64,000 nt of DNA from Pseudomonas chlororaphis subsp. piscium. GTDB taxonomy: Bacteria; Pseudomonadota; Gammaproteobacteria; Pseudomonadales; Pseudomonadaceae. Where the stretch lies: assembly GCF_003850345.1 (NCBI RefSeq), contig NZ_CP027707.1:868001-932000 (forward strand). The letters run 5' to 3'. Below the pieces are notes generated by a model. It did not search any database, was not told where the DNA came from, and saw nothing but the letters and a program-made list of their open reading frames with translations. The translations under genes and the position numbers were made by a program. Within the stretch, counting starts at the first letter, position 1, and every line of letters starts with the position of its first letter. Shown one piece after another: positions 1-8,587 of this stretch.

Positions 1-1065
1 GGACTCGCCCTTGACCCCGATGCACTGGCTGATGATCTCGGTCTTGTTCCAGGCCAGCGGGCGGATGATCCGCAGCTGCGAGCTGATCTGGTCGAGGAAG
101 AACAGGCTCGGGTAGACGTTGAGGTTGCGCAGGCGGTGCATCATCCATTCGGCCTTTTCCTGGCCGTATTCCTCCACCAGGCGCGGCATGATGGTGGCGT
201 AGCCGGAGCGCACCGAAGGGTTAGGCATGTCGCTGAACAGCACGCTATGGCCGTTGTTGAAGGCGAACCAGCCGTCGTCGGTGTTGGCGTCGCCGGCGCC
301 GAGCTTGCTGTAGTCGAGGGTGGCGCTGGCGCCGCCGTTTTCGCTGTTGACCTGCTGGCGGTGCTGCACCGTGGCCACGTAGTTGTAGTGCACGGTGCTC
401 ACGTGATAACCGTCGAGGCCGTTCTCGTTCTGCAGTTTCCAGTTGCCGTCGTAGGTGTAGGCGGACTTGCCGGGCAGGACTTCCAGTTCACCGGTGGGTG
501 ACTGGGCGACCATCATGTCGAAGAACACCTTGGCGTCGCCGAGGAAGTCCTCCAGGGAGTTGTCGGCGTGGACGTCGAGGCTGATGAAGACAAAGCCCTT
601 GTAGCTGTCGATGCGGGCTTTCTTCAGGCCGCGGGTGGCCTTGTCGAAGCCTTCGGGATATTCCCCCGGCGCCTTGACCTTCACCAGGCGCCCGTCGCTC
701 TTGTAGCACCAGGCGTGGAACGGGCAGGTGAAGGTGGACTGGTTGCCCTTGCCGACCCGGGTCAGGGTGGTGCCGCGGTGCTGGCAGGCGTTGATCAGTG
801 CGTTGAGCCGGCCTTCGCCGTCACGGGTGATGATCATCGGCTGGCGCCCGGCGCGCATGGTCACGAAGTCGTGGTTGTTGGCCAGCTCGCTTTCGTGGCA
901 GGCGTAGATCCAGTTCTTCTCGAAGATCAGTTCCATCTCCAGGTCGAACAGCTCGGGTTCGGTGAACATGTCCCGGGCGATGCGGAATACGCCGTCGTCC
1001 GGACGAAAGTCCAGGCAGCCGTCGATGAAGCTTTTCCATTGTTCTGCGTTTCTTGCACCACTCAT
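1..1065 (-). CDS. antA: Anthranilate 1,2-dioxygenase large (alpha) subunit, partial
   Basis: Terminal oxygenase alpha subunit that would convert anthranilate to catechol together with AntB and AntC, in the cytoplasm. The 355 visible codons start MSGARNAEQW; the C-terminus, with most of the catalytic iron domain, runs off the left edge. The Rieske [2Fe-2S] ligands are visible as CQHRG and, about 20 residues later, CPFHAW. The family assignment (ring-hydroxylating oxygenase alpha subunit) is firm. Benzoate dioxygenase BenA is a close relative. AntA is preferred because an AraC/XylS-type gene is divergent at 1565 and kynurenine-to-anthranilate genes follow. The ATG at 1065 is preceded by a purine-rich ribosome site. 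A promoter with XylS-like repeats lies at 1119-1189. Confidence 0.85.
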   Translation of the reverse strand, partial: MSGARNAEQWKSFIDGCLDFRPDDGVFRIARDMFTEPELFDLEMELIFEKNWIYACHESELANNHDFVTMRAGRQPMIITRDGEGRLNALINACQHRGTTLTRVGKGNQSTFTCPFHAWCYKSDGRLVKVKAPGEYPEGFDKATRGLKKARIDSYKGFVFISLDVHADNSLEDFLGDAKVFFDMMVAQSPTGELEVLPGKSAYTYDGNWKLQNENGLDGYHVSTVHYNYVATVQHRQQVNSENGGASATLDYSKLGAGDANTDDGWFAFNNGHSVLFSDMPNPSVRSGYATIMPRLVEEYGQEKAEWMMHRLRNLNVYPSLFFLDQISSQLRIIRPLAWNKTEIISQCIGVKGES

Positions 1066-1145
1066 GAGTGATTACCTTTTTTATAGATGCGGTTTTATTC
1101 AGGCCAATCAGTGGGTGCATTAGAGGGAGTGCGGGGCAGGGGTGG

Positions 1146-1189
1146 CTATCCGCTTAGTCGGCCAAGGCCATCCATAAAATTGAATGGCG
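1146..1189 (-). promoter_or_regulatory. Probable AntR operator upstream of antA (two direct half-sites)
   Basis: Two direct repeats with a 22-bp period (1146-1167 and 1168-1189). On the + strand the first reads CTATCC-G-CTTAGT-C-GGC. Read toward antA each has the form NCNA-N6-GGAT(A/G), close to the XylS/BenR half-site TGCA-N6-GGNTA. A TCTAAT -10-like hexamer (1119-1124 on the minus strand) lies 21 bp downstream, so the proximal half-site would overlap the -35, as in XylS-type activation. The repeats are seen directly; the binding protein is inferred. Confidence 0.55.
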
Positions 1190-1200
1190 CTGAGGGCTTC

Positions 1201-1289
1201 TGTAGGAGCGAAGCTTGCTCGCGATAAAGGATCACGCGGTGCATCCGCCAAAGCGCGCCGTACCCATCGCGGGCAAGCCTCGCTCCCAC
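1201..1289. repeat. REPIN (GTAGGAGCGA class) between the two AntR-like operators
   Basis: Two inverted REP arms: GTAGGAGCGAAGCTTGC near 1202 and its inverted relative ending GCTCCCAC near 1289. This is a Pseudomonas REP doublet lying between the antA operator (1146-1189) and the similar repeat pair at 1426-1469. Confidence 0.8.
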
Positions 1290-1425
1290 GGGCGCGAGGG
1301 GTAACACCTGGGGGCTGAATACCCACGGCCGGCGCCCCAGGCGATCAACGGCTGCACCGCGATGTCGCGATGAGCTACTGTTGGGCGCAGTCTTGCGTGG
1401 GTTATGCGCTCCGGGTGGACGGGTT

Positions 1426-1469
1426 CTATCCACTTAGTTGGCGATTGCTATCCAGTCGGTTGGCAGTCC
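1426..1469. promoter_or_regulatory. Second pair of AntR-like direct repeats
   Basis: Direct repeats 1426-1447 and 1448-1469 (period 22 bp), sharing CTATCCA and GTTGGC. The first half matches the 1146 site in CTATCC-N-CTTAGT-N-GGC. They lie about 100 bp upstream of the antR start codon. On the minus strand a CATAAC hexamer lies at 1401-1406, about the same distance away as the -10 of the proximal site. This may be a second antA promoter, an autoregulatory site for antR, or both. Confidence 0.5.
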
Positions 1470-1564
1470 CGGGCGGTGGCGCAAAACTTGCTCTTGCAGG
1501 TCAGTACTTCAAATCAGACGCGCCGTCAGAGCGCGCAAAAAAATATTGCCGTGGGTGCGCCGTG

Positions 1565-2578
1565 ATGAATAGCAAGGCTGATTCGCAGTTTCGCGATATT
1601 CGTATCGATCGCTACGACCTCGAGGGGGCGAGAAGCTGGATGTCCGGCATTTGCGGGCCGCACCGGCTCGAGACCAGCACCCCCGAGCGCATCCGCTTTC
1701 ATCACAGCGCCAACGTGTTCAAGTCGCGGGCCACCACCCTGGGCACCATCGAGTACGGCACCGACGTCACTATCGACATCGAAGACGCCGAGCATTTCAG
1801 CAGCTACAGCCTGAGCCTGCCGCTGAGCGGCGATCAGGAACTGAGCAAGGACGGCCGGCTGCTGCGTTCCAACCGCGACCAGGGGGTGATCATCGCCCCC
1901 AACGAGAGTCAGATGCTGGCGATCTCCGGCGACTGCCGCAAAGTCCAGGTGGTGATTACCCGGGCGGCCATGAGCGAAGCGCTGGAGGCCTTGCTGCAAC
2001 GGCCACCGGAAGCGCCGCTGCGCTTCGAGGCGGTGATGGATGCGGTGGAAGGGGCCTCGGCGTCCTGGTGGCGCATGGCGCGCTATTTCATCGCCGAACT
2101 GGAGCGCAGCAGCGAGCTGTATGAACAGCTGGCCTTCACCCGCGACCTGGAAAGCTCATTGATCAAGGGCCTGATCCTCGCCCAGCCGAACAACTACTCG
2201 GCGGAGCTGCGCGAGGTGCTGGAGGTCAAGTTGCCTCACTACCTGGTCCGCGCCCGCCAATACATTCACGCCAACGCCCGCGAACCGCTGTGCCTGGAGG
2301 ACCTGGAAGCCGCCGCCGGGGTCTCGCGCTTCAAGCTGTTCGAGGCCTTCAAGAAGTATTTCGCCCTGTCGCCGATGGTCTACCTGAAGAAGTACCGGCT
2401 CAACGCGGTGCGCCAGGAAATCCTCGAACACGGCTCGGCGCGGACCATTTCCGAGATCGCCCTGGGCTGGGGCTTCAGCCATCTGGGGCGGTTCTCCGCC
2501 GAATACCGCAAGCTGTTCGGCGAGTCGCCCAGCGTCACCCTGCAGCGCCACGATGCGCGGCGCCTGGGCGGTTTCTAG
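1565..2578 (+). CDS. antR: AraC/XylS-family transcriptional activator, probable AntR
   Basis: Encodes 337 residues from MNSKADSQF. The N-terminal two thirds is an AraC-binding-like-domain-2 effector region (SYSLSLPLSGDQELSKDG is typical of the BenR/XylS/AntR group). The C-terminal ~100 residues carry two helix-turn-helix motifs (CLEDLEAAAGVSRFKLFEAF and ISEIALGWGFSHLGRFSAEY). An in-frame start 195 bp upstream (1370) would add a sequence unlike the family, and 1565 gives the usual family length. The gene is divergent from antA, and two pairs of XylS-like repeats lie between them. It is inferred to activate antABC in response to anthranilate or its product. Confidence 0.8.
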   Translation: MNSKADSQFRDIRIDRYDLEGARSWMSGICGPHRLETSTPERIRFHHSANVFKSRATTLGTIEYGTDVTIDIEDAEHFSSYSLSLPLSGDQELSKDGRLLRSNRDQGVIIAPNESQMLAISGDCRKVQVVITRAAMSEALEALLQRPPEAPLRFEAVMDAVEGASASWWRMARYFIAELERSSELYEQLAFTRDLESSLIKGLILAQPNNYSAELREVLEVKLPHYLVRARQYIHANAREPLCLEDLEAAAGVSRFKLFEAFKKYFALSPMVYLKKYRLNAVRQEILEHGSARTISEIALGWGFSHLGRFSAEYRKLFGESPSVTLQRHDARRLGGF

Positions 2579-2605
2579 TGGCCTGTACCCCACAGGCCAC
2601 CCGTT

Positions 2606-3088
2606 TTACTTGCGCAGCACCAGGTCCAGCAGGCCGTCCTGTTCCTTGATTTTCTGCAGGACGATTTCCGAGCGGATGTCGGTGACCCCGGACGTGCGGT
2701 TCAGGTGATTGACGATGAAATCCGAGAAGTGCTTGAGGTTGCGCGCCTGGACCCGCAGCACATAGTTGCTGGCGCCGGTGATCACATAGGCGGTCACCAC
2801 TTCCGGCCACTGCTGGACCTTCTTGATAAAGGTCTCGTGCCAGTCCGCCACGTCCTGGCGCAGCGACACATGGACGATGGCCTCCAGCTCGATCCCCAGG
2901 CGCTCGGCGTTGAGCACCGCGCGATAGCCGCTGATGATGCCTTCGCCCTCCAGCAGGCGCAGGCGCCGCAGGCAGGCCGAGGGCGAGAGGGCGACTTTCT
3001 CCGCCAGCTCCTGGTTGCTGATACGGCCGTCCTGTTGCAGGAAGTGCAGGATTCGCAGGTCTGTCGAGTCGAGAATCATGGTTGGCAT
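2606..3088 (-). CDS. kynR: Lrp/AsnC-family regulator of kynurenine catabolism, KynR-like
   Basis: A 160-residue protein of normal Lrp/AsnC length. The N-terminal winged helix-turn-helix (ILHFLQQDGRISNQELAEKV, then SPSACLRRLRLLE) precedes a C-terminal RAM ligand domain (VVTAYVITGASNYVLRVQAR). It is divergent from kynU with 177 bp between the start codons, the arrangement of kynR next to kyn genes in Pseudomonas. The family is certain. The KynR name rests on location, and kynurenine is the expected ligand. The 3' end is 27 bp from the convergent antR stop. Confidence 0.75.
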   Translation of the reverse strand: MPTMILDSTDLRILHFLQQDGRISNQELAEKVALSPSACLRRLRLLEGEGIISGYRAVLNAERLGIELEAIVHVSLRQDVADWHETFIKKVQQWPEVVTAYVITGASNYVLRVQARNLKHFSDFIVNHLNRTSGVTDIRSEIVLQKIKEQDGLLDLVLRK

Positions 3089-3265
3089 TTATCCGCGTTT
3101 TTTTAAGTTGTAGTCGAATAATCTTCGAGGCTGTGCCGCTCTCATAGCGCATTTTGCACGAAAATTCTCCAGGGCTTCGTTCATTATTTCTTCACCGTGC
3201 AGCCGCCGATACCTCCCTCGGCATTGCGTGCGTTGCCGCATGCCATAGTGAAAACAGGACCTCCC

Positions 3266-4516
3266 ATGACAACAAGAAACCACTGCCTGGCCCTCGACGA
3301 ACAGGACCCGCTGGCGCCGCTGCGCAACCAGTTCGCGCTGCCCGACGGGGTGATCTATCTCGACGGCAACTCCCTCGGCGCGCGCCCGGTGGCGGCCCTG
3401 CAACGGGCGCAACAGGTGATTGCCGAAGAGTGGGGCAATGGCCTGATCCGCAGCTGGAACACCGCCGGCTGGCGCGACCTGTCGCAGCGCCTCGGCGACC
3501 GCCTGGCCCGGCTGATCGGCGCCGATGCCAACGAAGTGGTGATCACCGATACCACCTCGATCAACCTGTTCAAGGTGCTTAGCGCGGCCTTGCGCGTGCA
3601 GGCGCTCAAGGCGCCGCAGCGGCGGGTGATCGTCAGCGAGAGCAGCAACTTTCCCACCGACCTGTACATCGCCGAAGGCCTGACCGAGATGCTGCAGCAG
3701 GGTTATTCCCTGCGCCTGGTGGACAGCCCCGAGGAGCTGCCCCAGGCCATTGGCGAAGACACCGCGGTGGTCATGCTCACCCACGTCAACTACAAGACCG
3801 GCTACATGCACGACATGCCGGCGGTGACCGCGCTGACCCACGAGTGCGGCGCGCTGAGCCTGTGGGACCTGGCCCACTCCGCTGGCGCGGTGCCGGTGGA
3901 CCTGAAGCAGGCCGGCGCCGACTACGCCATCGGCTGCACCTACAAGTACCTCAACGGCGGCCCGGGCTCCCAGGCCTTCGCCTGGGTCTCGCCGACACTC
4001 TGCGACCTGGTCAAGCAGCCGCTGTCCGGCTGGTTCGGCCATGCACGACAGTTCGACATGGAAGCGCAATACCGGCCGAGCAGCGGCATCGCCCGCTACC
4101 TGTGCGGCACCCAGCCGATCACCTCGCTGGCCATGGTCGAGTGCGGCCTGGAGATCTTCGAGCAGACCGACATGGCCAGCCTGCGGCGCAAGTCCCTGGC
4201 CCTGACCGACCTGTTCATCGAACTGGTGGAGCAGCGCTGCGCGGCCCATGGCCTGAAGCTGGTCACCCCGCGCGAACACGACAGGCGCGGCAGCCATGTC
4301 AGCTTCGAACACCCCGAAGGTTATGCGGTGATCCAGGCCCTGATCGCCCGGGGCGTGATCGGCGACTACCGCGAACCGCGGATCATGCGCTTCGGTTTCA
4401 CGCCGCTGTACACCCGCTTCAGCGAAGTCTGGGACGCGGTGCAGATCCTCGGTGAAATCCTCGACGAAAAGACCTGGGCCCAGCCGCAGTTCCAGATCCG
4501 CCACAGCGTGACCTGA
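3266..4516 (+). CDS. kynU: Kynureninase
   Basis: PLP-dependent fold-type I enzyme cleaving L-kynurenine to anthranilate and L-alanine. The 416 residues from [10 protein letters not shown] match the usual length. Visible family marks are [14 protein letters not shown] near the N-terminus, [15 protein letters not shown] (PLP-contacting Asp and His), the lysine motif [15 protein letters not shown], and GWFGHARQF. It supplies anthranilate for the neighbouring ant genes. kynB, which sits between kynR and kynU in P. aeruginosa, is absent: the gap is only 177 bp. The stop is followed by a REPIN before the permease gene. Confidence 0.93.
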   Translation: MTTRNHCLALDEQDPLAPLRNQFALPDGVIYLDGNSLGARPVAALQRAQQVIAEEWGNGLIRSWNTAGWRDLSQRLGDRLARLIGADANEVVITDTTSINLFKVLSAALRVQALKAPQRRVIVSESSNFPTDLYIAEGLTEMLQQGYSLRLVDSPEELPQAIGEDTAVVMLTHVNYKTGYMHDMPAVTALTHECGALSLWDLAHSAGAVPVDLKQAGADYAIGCTYKYLNGGPGSQAFAWVSPTLCDLVKQPLSGWFGHARQFDMEAQYRPSSGIARYLCGTQPITSLAMVECGLEIFEQTDMASLRRKSLALTDLFIELVEQRCAAHGLKLVTPREHDRRGSHVSFEHPEGYAVIQALIARGVIGDYREPRIMRFGFTPLYTRFSEVWDAVQILGEILDEKTWAQPQFQIRHSVT

Positions 4517-4525
4517 AGCCCGATA

Positions 4526-4639
4526 CCTGTAGCCGCTGCCGCAGGCTGCGATGGAGGCCACGGTCTGCCTGATAGACCGCGGCACCTGGAAATGCGAGTC
4601 CTGCGGCCTCGATCGCAGCCTGCGGCAGCGGCTACAGGG
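4526..4639. repeat. REPIN (GTAGCCGCTGCC class)
   Basis: Inverted arms GTAGCCGCTGCCGCAGGC (near 4529) and GCCTGCGGCAGCGGCTAC (ending near 4636) flank about 60 bp. It lies between kynU and the permease and could attenuate read-through between them. Confidence 0.85.
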
Positions 4640-4707
4640 CGATACCAGAACCGGCCAGGGACGGCTCGCGACACCGATCAACGCGTGCACACAATAATAA
4701 GAGGCTG

Positions 4708-6120
4708 ATGAACGTGACCACGACCAACAAGGGTTTTGCAGCGATTTCCAATCGTGAACAGGGCTTGCGCCGCCAGCTCACGGCCGGGCAGATGAGCATG
4801 ATCGCCATCGGCGGGGCGATCGGCACCGGGCTGTTCATGGGCAGTGCCTACGCCATCGGTTACGCCGGGCCCAGCGTGCTGCTCAGCTACGCCATCGGCG
4901 CGGTCATCACCCTGCTGCTGATGGGCTGCCTGGCGGAAATGACCGTGGCCCATTCCACCTCCGGCTCCTTCGGCGCCTACGCCGAGTTCTACATCAGCCC
5001 GCTGGCCGGTTTCCTGGTGCGCTACGCCTACTGGGCGGCCATCGTGCTGGCGGTCGGCGCCGAGGTCACGGCCATCGCCATGTACATGAAGTACTGGTTC
5101 GCCCACGTGCCGGAATGGGTGTGGATCGTCTCGTTCTCCAGCGTGCTGATCCTGCTCAACGCCATCAGCGTGAAAACCTTCGGCAACTTCGAGTACTGGT
5201 TCTCCACCATCAAGATCGCCGCCATCGTCGGCTTCATCATCCTCGCGGTGTACGTGGTGTTCGGCTCCGGCAATGCCGACTACGGCCTGCACAACTACAG
5301 CGCCCACGGCGGCTTTTTCCCCAACGGCGTGCAGGGCATGTGGATCGCGGTGATCGTCTCGATCTTCAGCTACCTGAGCGTGGAGATGATCGCGGTGGCC
5401 GCCGGCGAAGCCGAGGACCCGCAGCGGGCGGTGAAAAAGGCCTTTCGCGCGACCATGGTGCGGCTGGTGGTGTTCTACCTGCTGACCCTGGCGCTGATGC
5501 TGGCCATCGTGCCCTGGGTCCAGGCCGGCAAGGCGCAGAGCCCGTTCGTCACGGTGATGCAGACCATCGGCATTCCCGGCGCCACCGGGGTGATGAACTT
5601 CGTGATCCTGATCGCCGCGTTGTCGGCGATGAACAGCCAGCTGTACATCACCACGCGCATGATGTTCAGCCTGTCCCGCGGCGGGTATGCGCCCAAGTCC
5701 ATGGGCGCCCTGAGCAAGAGCGGGATCCCGCTGAACGCCTTGCTGCTGTCCAGTTCGGGCATCGGCCTGGCGACCCTGATCAACGTGCTGTACCCGGAAA
5801 GCTCGTTCACCCTGATGATGGCGATCTCGATGTTCGGCGCGATCTTCACCTGGTTCATGATCTTTCTCACCCACTACTGCTTCCGGCGTTACCACCAGCG
5901 CCATGGCGAGCAGCAGCTGTCGTTCCGCATGCGCCTGTTCCCCTGGAGCACACTGCTGGGCCTGGTGCTGATGGGCGCGGTGATGATCACCACCTACTTC
6001 ACCGAGGCCTTCAAGATGACCCTGGTGTTCGGCGTGCCCTTCCTGGCGATCCTGACCCTGGCCTACTGGCTGTTCTTCAGGAAGTCCCGGGCGCCGGCGG
6101 GGGCGCTGTCCAAGGTCTGA
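4708..6120 (+). CDS. APC-superfamily amino-acid permease
   Basis: Inner-membrane proton-coupled amino-acid transporter of the AAT type, 470 residues with about twelve hydrophobic segments. The family signature MIAIGGAIGTGLFMGSAYAI lies at residues ~31-50, followed by the conserved SGSFGAYAEFY stretch. Its place after kynU resembles the permease after kynU in P. aeruginosa, so tryptophan, kynurenine or another aromatic amino acid is a plausible substrate. Specificity cannot be read from the sequence. Confidence 0.85.
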   Translation: MNVTTTNKGFAAISNREQGLRRQLTAGQMSMIAIGGAIGTGLFMGSAYAIGYAGPSVLLSYAIGAVITLLLMGCLAEMTVAHSTSGSFGAYAEFYISPLAGFLVRYAYWAAIVLAVGAEVTAIAMYMKYWFAHVPEWVWIVSFSSVLILLNAISVKTFGNFEYWFSTIKIAAIVGFIILAVYVVFGSGNADYGLHNYSAHGGFFPNGVQGMWIAVIVSIFSYLSVEMIAVAAGEAEDPQRAVKKAFRATMVRLVVFYLLTLALMLAIVPWVQAGKAQSPFVTVMQTIGIPGATGVMNFVILIAALSAMNSQLYITTRMMFSLSRGGYAPKSMGALSKSGIPLNALLLSSSGIGLATLINVLYPESSFTLMMAISMFGAIFTWFMIFLTHYCFRRYHQRHGEQQLSFRMRLFPWSTLLGLVLMGAVMITTYFTEAFKMTLVFGVPFLAILTLAYWLFFRKSRAPAGALSKV

Positions 6121-6128
6121 CCCAAAAC

Positions 6129-6230
6129 CTGTAGGAGCGAAGCTTGCTCGCGATCCGCGCAGCGGCCATTCACAGCAGCGTCGCGACGAACGCTATCGCG
6201 AGCAATCGAGCGTCGACCGGCCGCTCCTAC
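6129..6230. repeat. REPIN (GTAGGAGCGA class) with an interrupted arm
   Basis: The left arm GTAGGAGCGAAGCTTGC begins near 6130. The right arm (6192-6230) starts CTATCGCGAGCAA and ends GCTCCTAC but carries extra bases in the middle. The arm end includes the CTA that is the stop codon of the LysR gene on the minus strand (6227-6229). Confidence 0.75.
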
Positions 6231-7111
6231 GGTTGGCCCAGGGTTTCCAGGAGGGCCTTGGCGTAGGCGGGCAACTGCTCGAAATTCCGGGCGCAGAGCA
6301 GCAACTTGCGTTGCGCCCAGGCCTCCAGCAGCGGCAGCACCTTGAGCGATGGGTCCGGCCCCCGGCGTTCGACGGCGGCCCGGGGCACCACCGCCAGCCC
6401 GGCGCCCCGGGCGACCATGCGCATCACCCCGTCAAAACCATCAGCGCGGATGCGGATCGGCATCCGCAGCCCCAGGTGCAAGGCCTGTTCTTCCAGGTAC
6501 ACGGCCAGGGCGCTGTGGGCGGCGAGACCGACATAGTCGTGGTGCAGGCTGTCGCTGAAACTCACCGCCCGACCGTCCGCCAGCGGGTGGTGGGCGGGCA
6601 GGACCAGCACCAGCGGGTCGTCGCGAAAGGCCTGGGTCTGCAGGTCCTGGGTGTCCACCGCGTCGGACACTATTCCCAGGTCCGCCGCGCCCTGGCGCAG
6701 GGCGTGGGTGATGCGCAGGCTGGGCAGTTCCTGCAGGTCGATATCCAGGTTGGGGTGGGCGCAGAGAAAGTCCGCCAGCGGCTCCGGCAGGTATTCGGTG
6801 ATTGCCGTGGTATTGCACAGCAGGCGCACCTGGCCTTTGACGCCCCGGGCATATTCGGCCAGGTCCTGGCGCAGGTGTTCGGCCTGTTGCAGCAGGCCGC
6901 GCGCATGCTGGGCCAGGGCCTTGCCGGCGGGTGTCGGGCTGACGCCACGGCGGCCGCGCTGCAGGAACTCGGTGCCCAGGGAGGCCTCCATGGCACGGAT
7001 TCGCGCACTGGCGGCGGCCAGGGACAAATGGCTGCGGCTGGCGCCGGCGGTGATATTGCCGGCGTCGAGGATGTTCAGGTACAGGCGCAGGTCGGTCAGG
7101 TCGAAGTGCAT
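6227..7111 (-). CDS. LysR-family transcriptional regulator
   Basis: 294 residues from MHFDLTDLRLYLNILDAGN. An N-terminal winged helix (ITAGASRSHLSLAAASARIR) is followed by a periplasmic-binding-like effector domain. A start 15 codons upstream is less likely, because LysR proteins normally begin close to the DLxxFL-type helix seen here. It is divergent from the TauE/SafE-type transporter at 7316 across 204 bp that hold a REPIN, so that transporter is its most likely target. The effector is unknown. Confidence 0.85.
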   Translation of the reverse strand: MHFDLTDLRLYLNILDAGNITAGASRSHLSLAAASARIRAMEASLGTEFLQRGRRGVSPTPAGKALAQHARGLLQQAEHLRQDLAEYARGVKGQVRLLCNTTAITEYLPEPLADFLCAHPNLDIDLQELPSLRITHALRQGAADLGIVSDAVDTQDLQTQAFRDDPLVLVLPAHHPLADGRAVSFSDSLHHDYVGLAAHSALAVYLEEQALHLGLRMPIRIRADGFDGVMRMVARGAGLAVVPRAAVERRGPDPSLKVLPLLEAWAQRKLLLCARNFEQLPAYAKALLETLGQP

Positions 7112-7143
7112 GGGGCGGGTCCCTTGAAAGCGCCGCTGCGCGG

Positions 7144-7213
7144 CTATCGCGGGCAAGCCTCGCTCCTACAAGGACAGTGCAATACCTGTAGGAGCGAGGC
7201 TTGCCCGCGATAG
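7144..7213. repeat. REPIN (GTAGGAGCGA class), arms tail to tail
   Basis: Inverted arms CTATCGCGGGCAAGCC (7144) and GTAGGAGCGAGGCTTGC (7188) separated by a short spacer, inside the LysR/TauE divergent promoter region. Confidence 0.85.
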
Positions 7214-7315
7214 GGCCATTACAGCCACTGAAAATCTACAGCCTCTCGCCAGGCAAGAGGCTGCCTCAGTATATGGCAGATTTTCAGCCCACCGCCGCCG
7301 GCGCAGAATAACGCC

Positions 7316-8080
7316 ATGAACACTTCCCTCGCGTTTTACCAGAACCTCGGTTTGCTCCTGTCCCTGCTGGTGATCGGCACCTTTGTCCTGGCTGGCATGA
7401 TCAAGGGCGTGATCGGCCTCGGCCTGCCGACCATCGCCATGGGCCTGCTCGGCCTGGCTATGGCACCGACGCAGGCTGCGGCCTTGCTGATCATTCCGGC
7501 GACCCTGACCAATGTCTGGCAACTGGCCTTTAGTGGGCACCTGCTGGGTCTGCTCAAGCGCTTGTGGCCGATGCTGCTGGCGATCTTTATCGGCACCGGC
7601 CTGGGCAGCCTGTGGCTGGGGATCGACGGTGGGCGCTGGGTGGTGCGGGCGTTGGGGGCGGCGTTATTGCTCTATGCCCTGAGCGGATTGCTGCTGCCGA
7701 CCCTGCGGCTGCGGCCGCGAATGGAAACCTGGCTGGGCCCGGCCTGTGGCCTGGTGACGGGCGTCATCACTTCGGCCACCGGGGTGTTCGTGATTCCGGC
7801 GGTGCCTTATCTGCAAGCCTTGGGCTTGCACAAGGATGAGCTGGTGCAGGCCCTGGGGCTGTCGTTCACCGTCTCGACCCTGGCCCTGGCGGCCGGCCTG
7901 TACTGGCGCGGCGCCCTGGGTGGCGGCGAGCTCAGCGCCTCGTTGCTGGCGCTGATCCCGGCCCTGCTCGGCATGTGGCTGGGCCAGGCGTTGCGCCAGC
8001 GCATCAGCGCGGTGCTGTTCAAGCGGGTGTTCTTTTGTGGCCTTGGGTTGCTCGGCGGCCACCTGTTGATCAGCGGTTAG
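7316..8080 (+). CDS. TauE/SafE-family membrane transporter (sulfite exporter-like)
   Basis: 254 residues, almost wholly hydrophobic, with about eight membrane segments. The family marks are AGMIKGVIGLGLPTIAMGLL near residue 28 and its second-half counterpart LGPACGLVTGVITSATGVF near residue 141, the internal repeat of the TauE/SafE (DUF81) fold. Members move sulfite, sulfoacetate or related organic anions; the substrate here is not determined. The stop overlaps the convergent ygiN-like gene by 11 bp. It is probably controlled by the divergent LysR gene. Confidence 0.8.
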   Translation: MNTSLAFYQNLGLLLSLLVIGTFVLAGMIKGVIGLGLPTIAMGLLGLAMAPTQAAALLIIPATLTNVWQLAFSGHLLGLLKRLWPMLLAIFIGTGLGSLWLGIDGGRWVVRALGAALLLYALSGLLLPTLRLRPRMETWLGPACGLVTGVITSATGVFVIPAVPYLQALGLHKDELVQALGLSFTVSTLALAAGLYWRGALGGGELSASLLALIPALLGMWLGQALRQRISAVLFKRVFFCGLGLLGGHLLISG

Positions 8081-8384
8081 CGGACGACGGGCTGAGCATA
8101 TCGATGCGGCGGATATCGAAGTCCCGTTCCAAGTAATCCATGCGCTTGTCGAAGAAGGCCTTCATGTGCGGCAGGTTGGAGTGCACCTCCAAGTGCGCCT
8201 GGGATTCCCAGATCTCGTAGAAGATGAACAGGCTCGGGTCCTGCTGGTCGCGCAGCATGTGGTATTCGATGCAGCCGGGCTCGGCGCGGCTTGGCTCGAC
8301 ATAGGCGCGAAACAGCGCTTCGAAGGCTTCGGACATTTCCGGGCGGGTTTTGGCGTGGAGGATAAAACCGTGCTGTTCGGACAT
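8070..8384 (-). CDS. Antibiotic-biosynthesis-monooxygenase (ABM) domain protein, YgiN-like
   Basis: 104 residues forming one dimeric alpha-beta ferredoxin-like ABM domain: FEALFRAYVEPSRAEPGCIE, then FIFYEIWESQAHLEVHSNLP, the usual heme/quinol-monooxygenase-like pattern. In E. coli ygiN is paired with mdaB, and here an mdaB homologue is divergent at 8588. This supports a role in quinone/quinol chemistry. The exact reaction is not known from sequence. Confidence 0.75.
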   Translation of the reverse strand: MSEQHGFILHAKTRPEMSEAFEALFRAYVEPSRAEPGCIEYHMLRDQQDPSLFIFYEIWESQAHLEVHSNLPHMKAFFDKRMDYLERDFDIRRIDMLSPSSANR

Positions 8385-8587
8385 GCTGTGTTCCTGGGTA
8401 AGGGAGTTTTTAAAAATTCTACGACACGAATCCGCCGCCTATTCGTGCGTATTGGTCAAATGTTTTTTGCCTGGACCGCGCTTATTCATATCGTCTTTCG
8501 ACGATATTCTCCGCCCCATCGTTTTTAATCTTCTCGACCCGGCCTTGCAGAGCAGCGCCAAAGGGTTGTTCCTGATGAGGCTGGATC

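Noticed and set aside
1370..1564. 65-codon N-terminal extension of the antR frame
   Set aside because: Unlike AraC/XylS N-termini, and it would cross the repeat operator; the ATG at 1565 gives the usual length.
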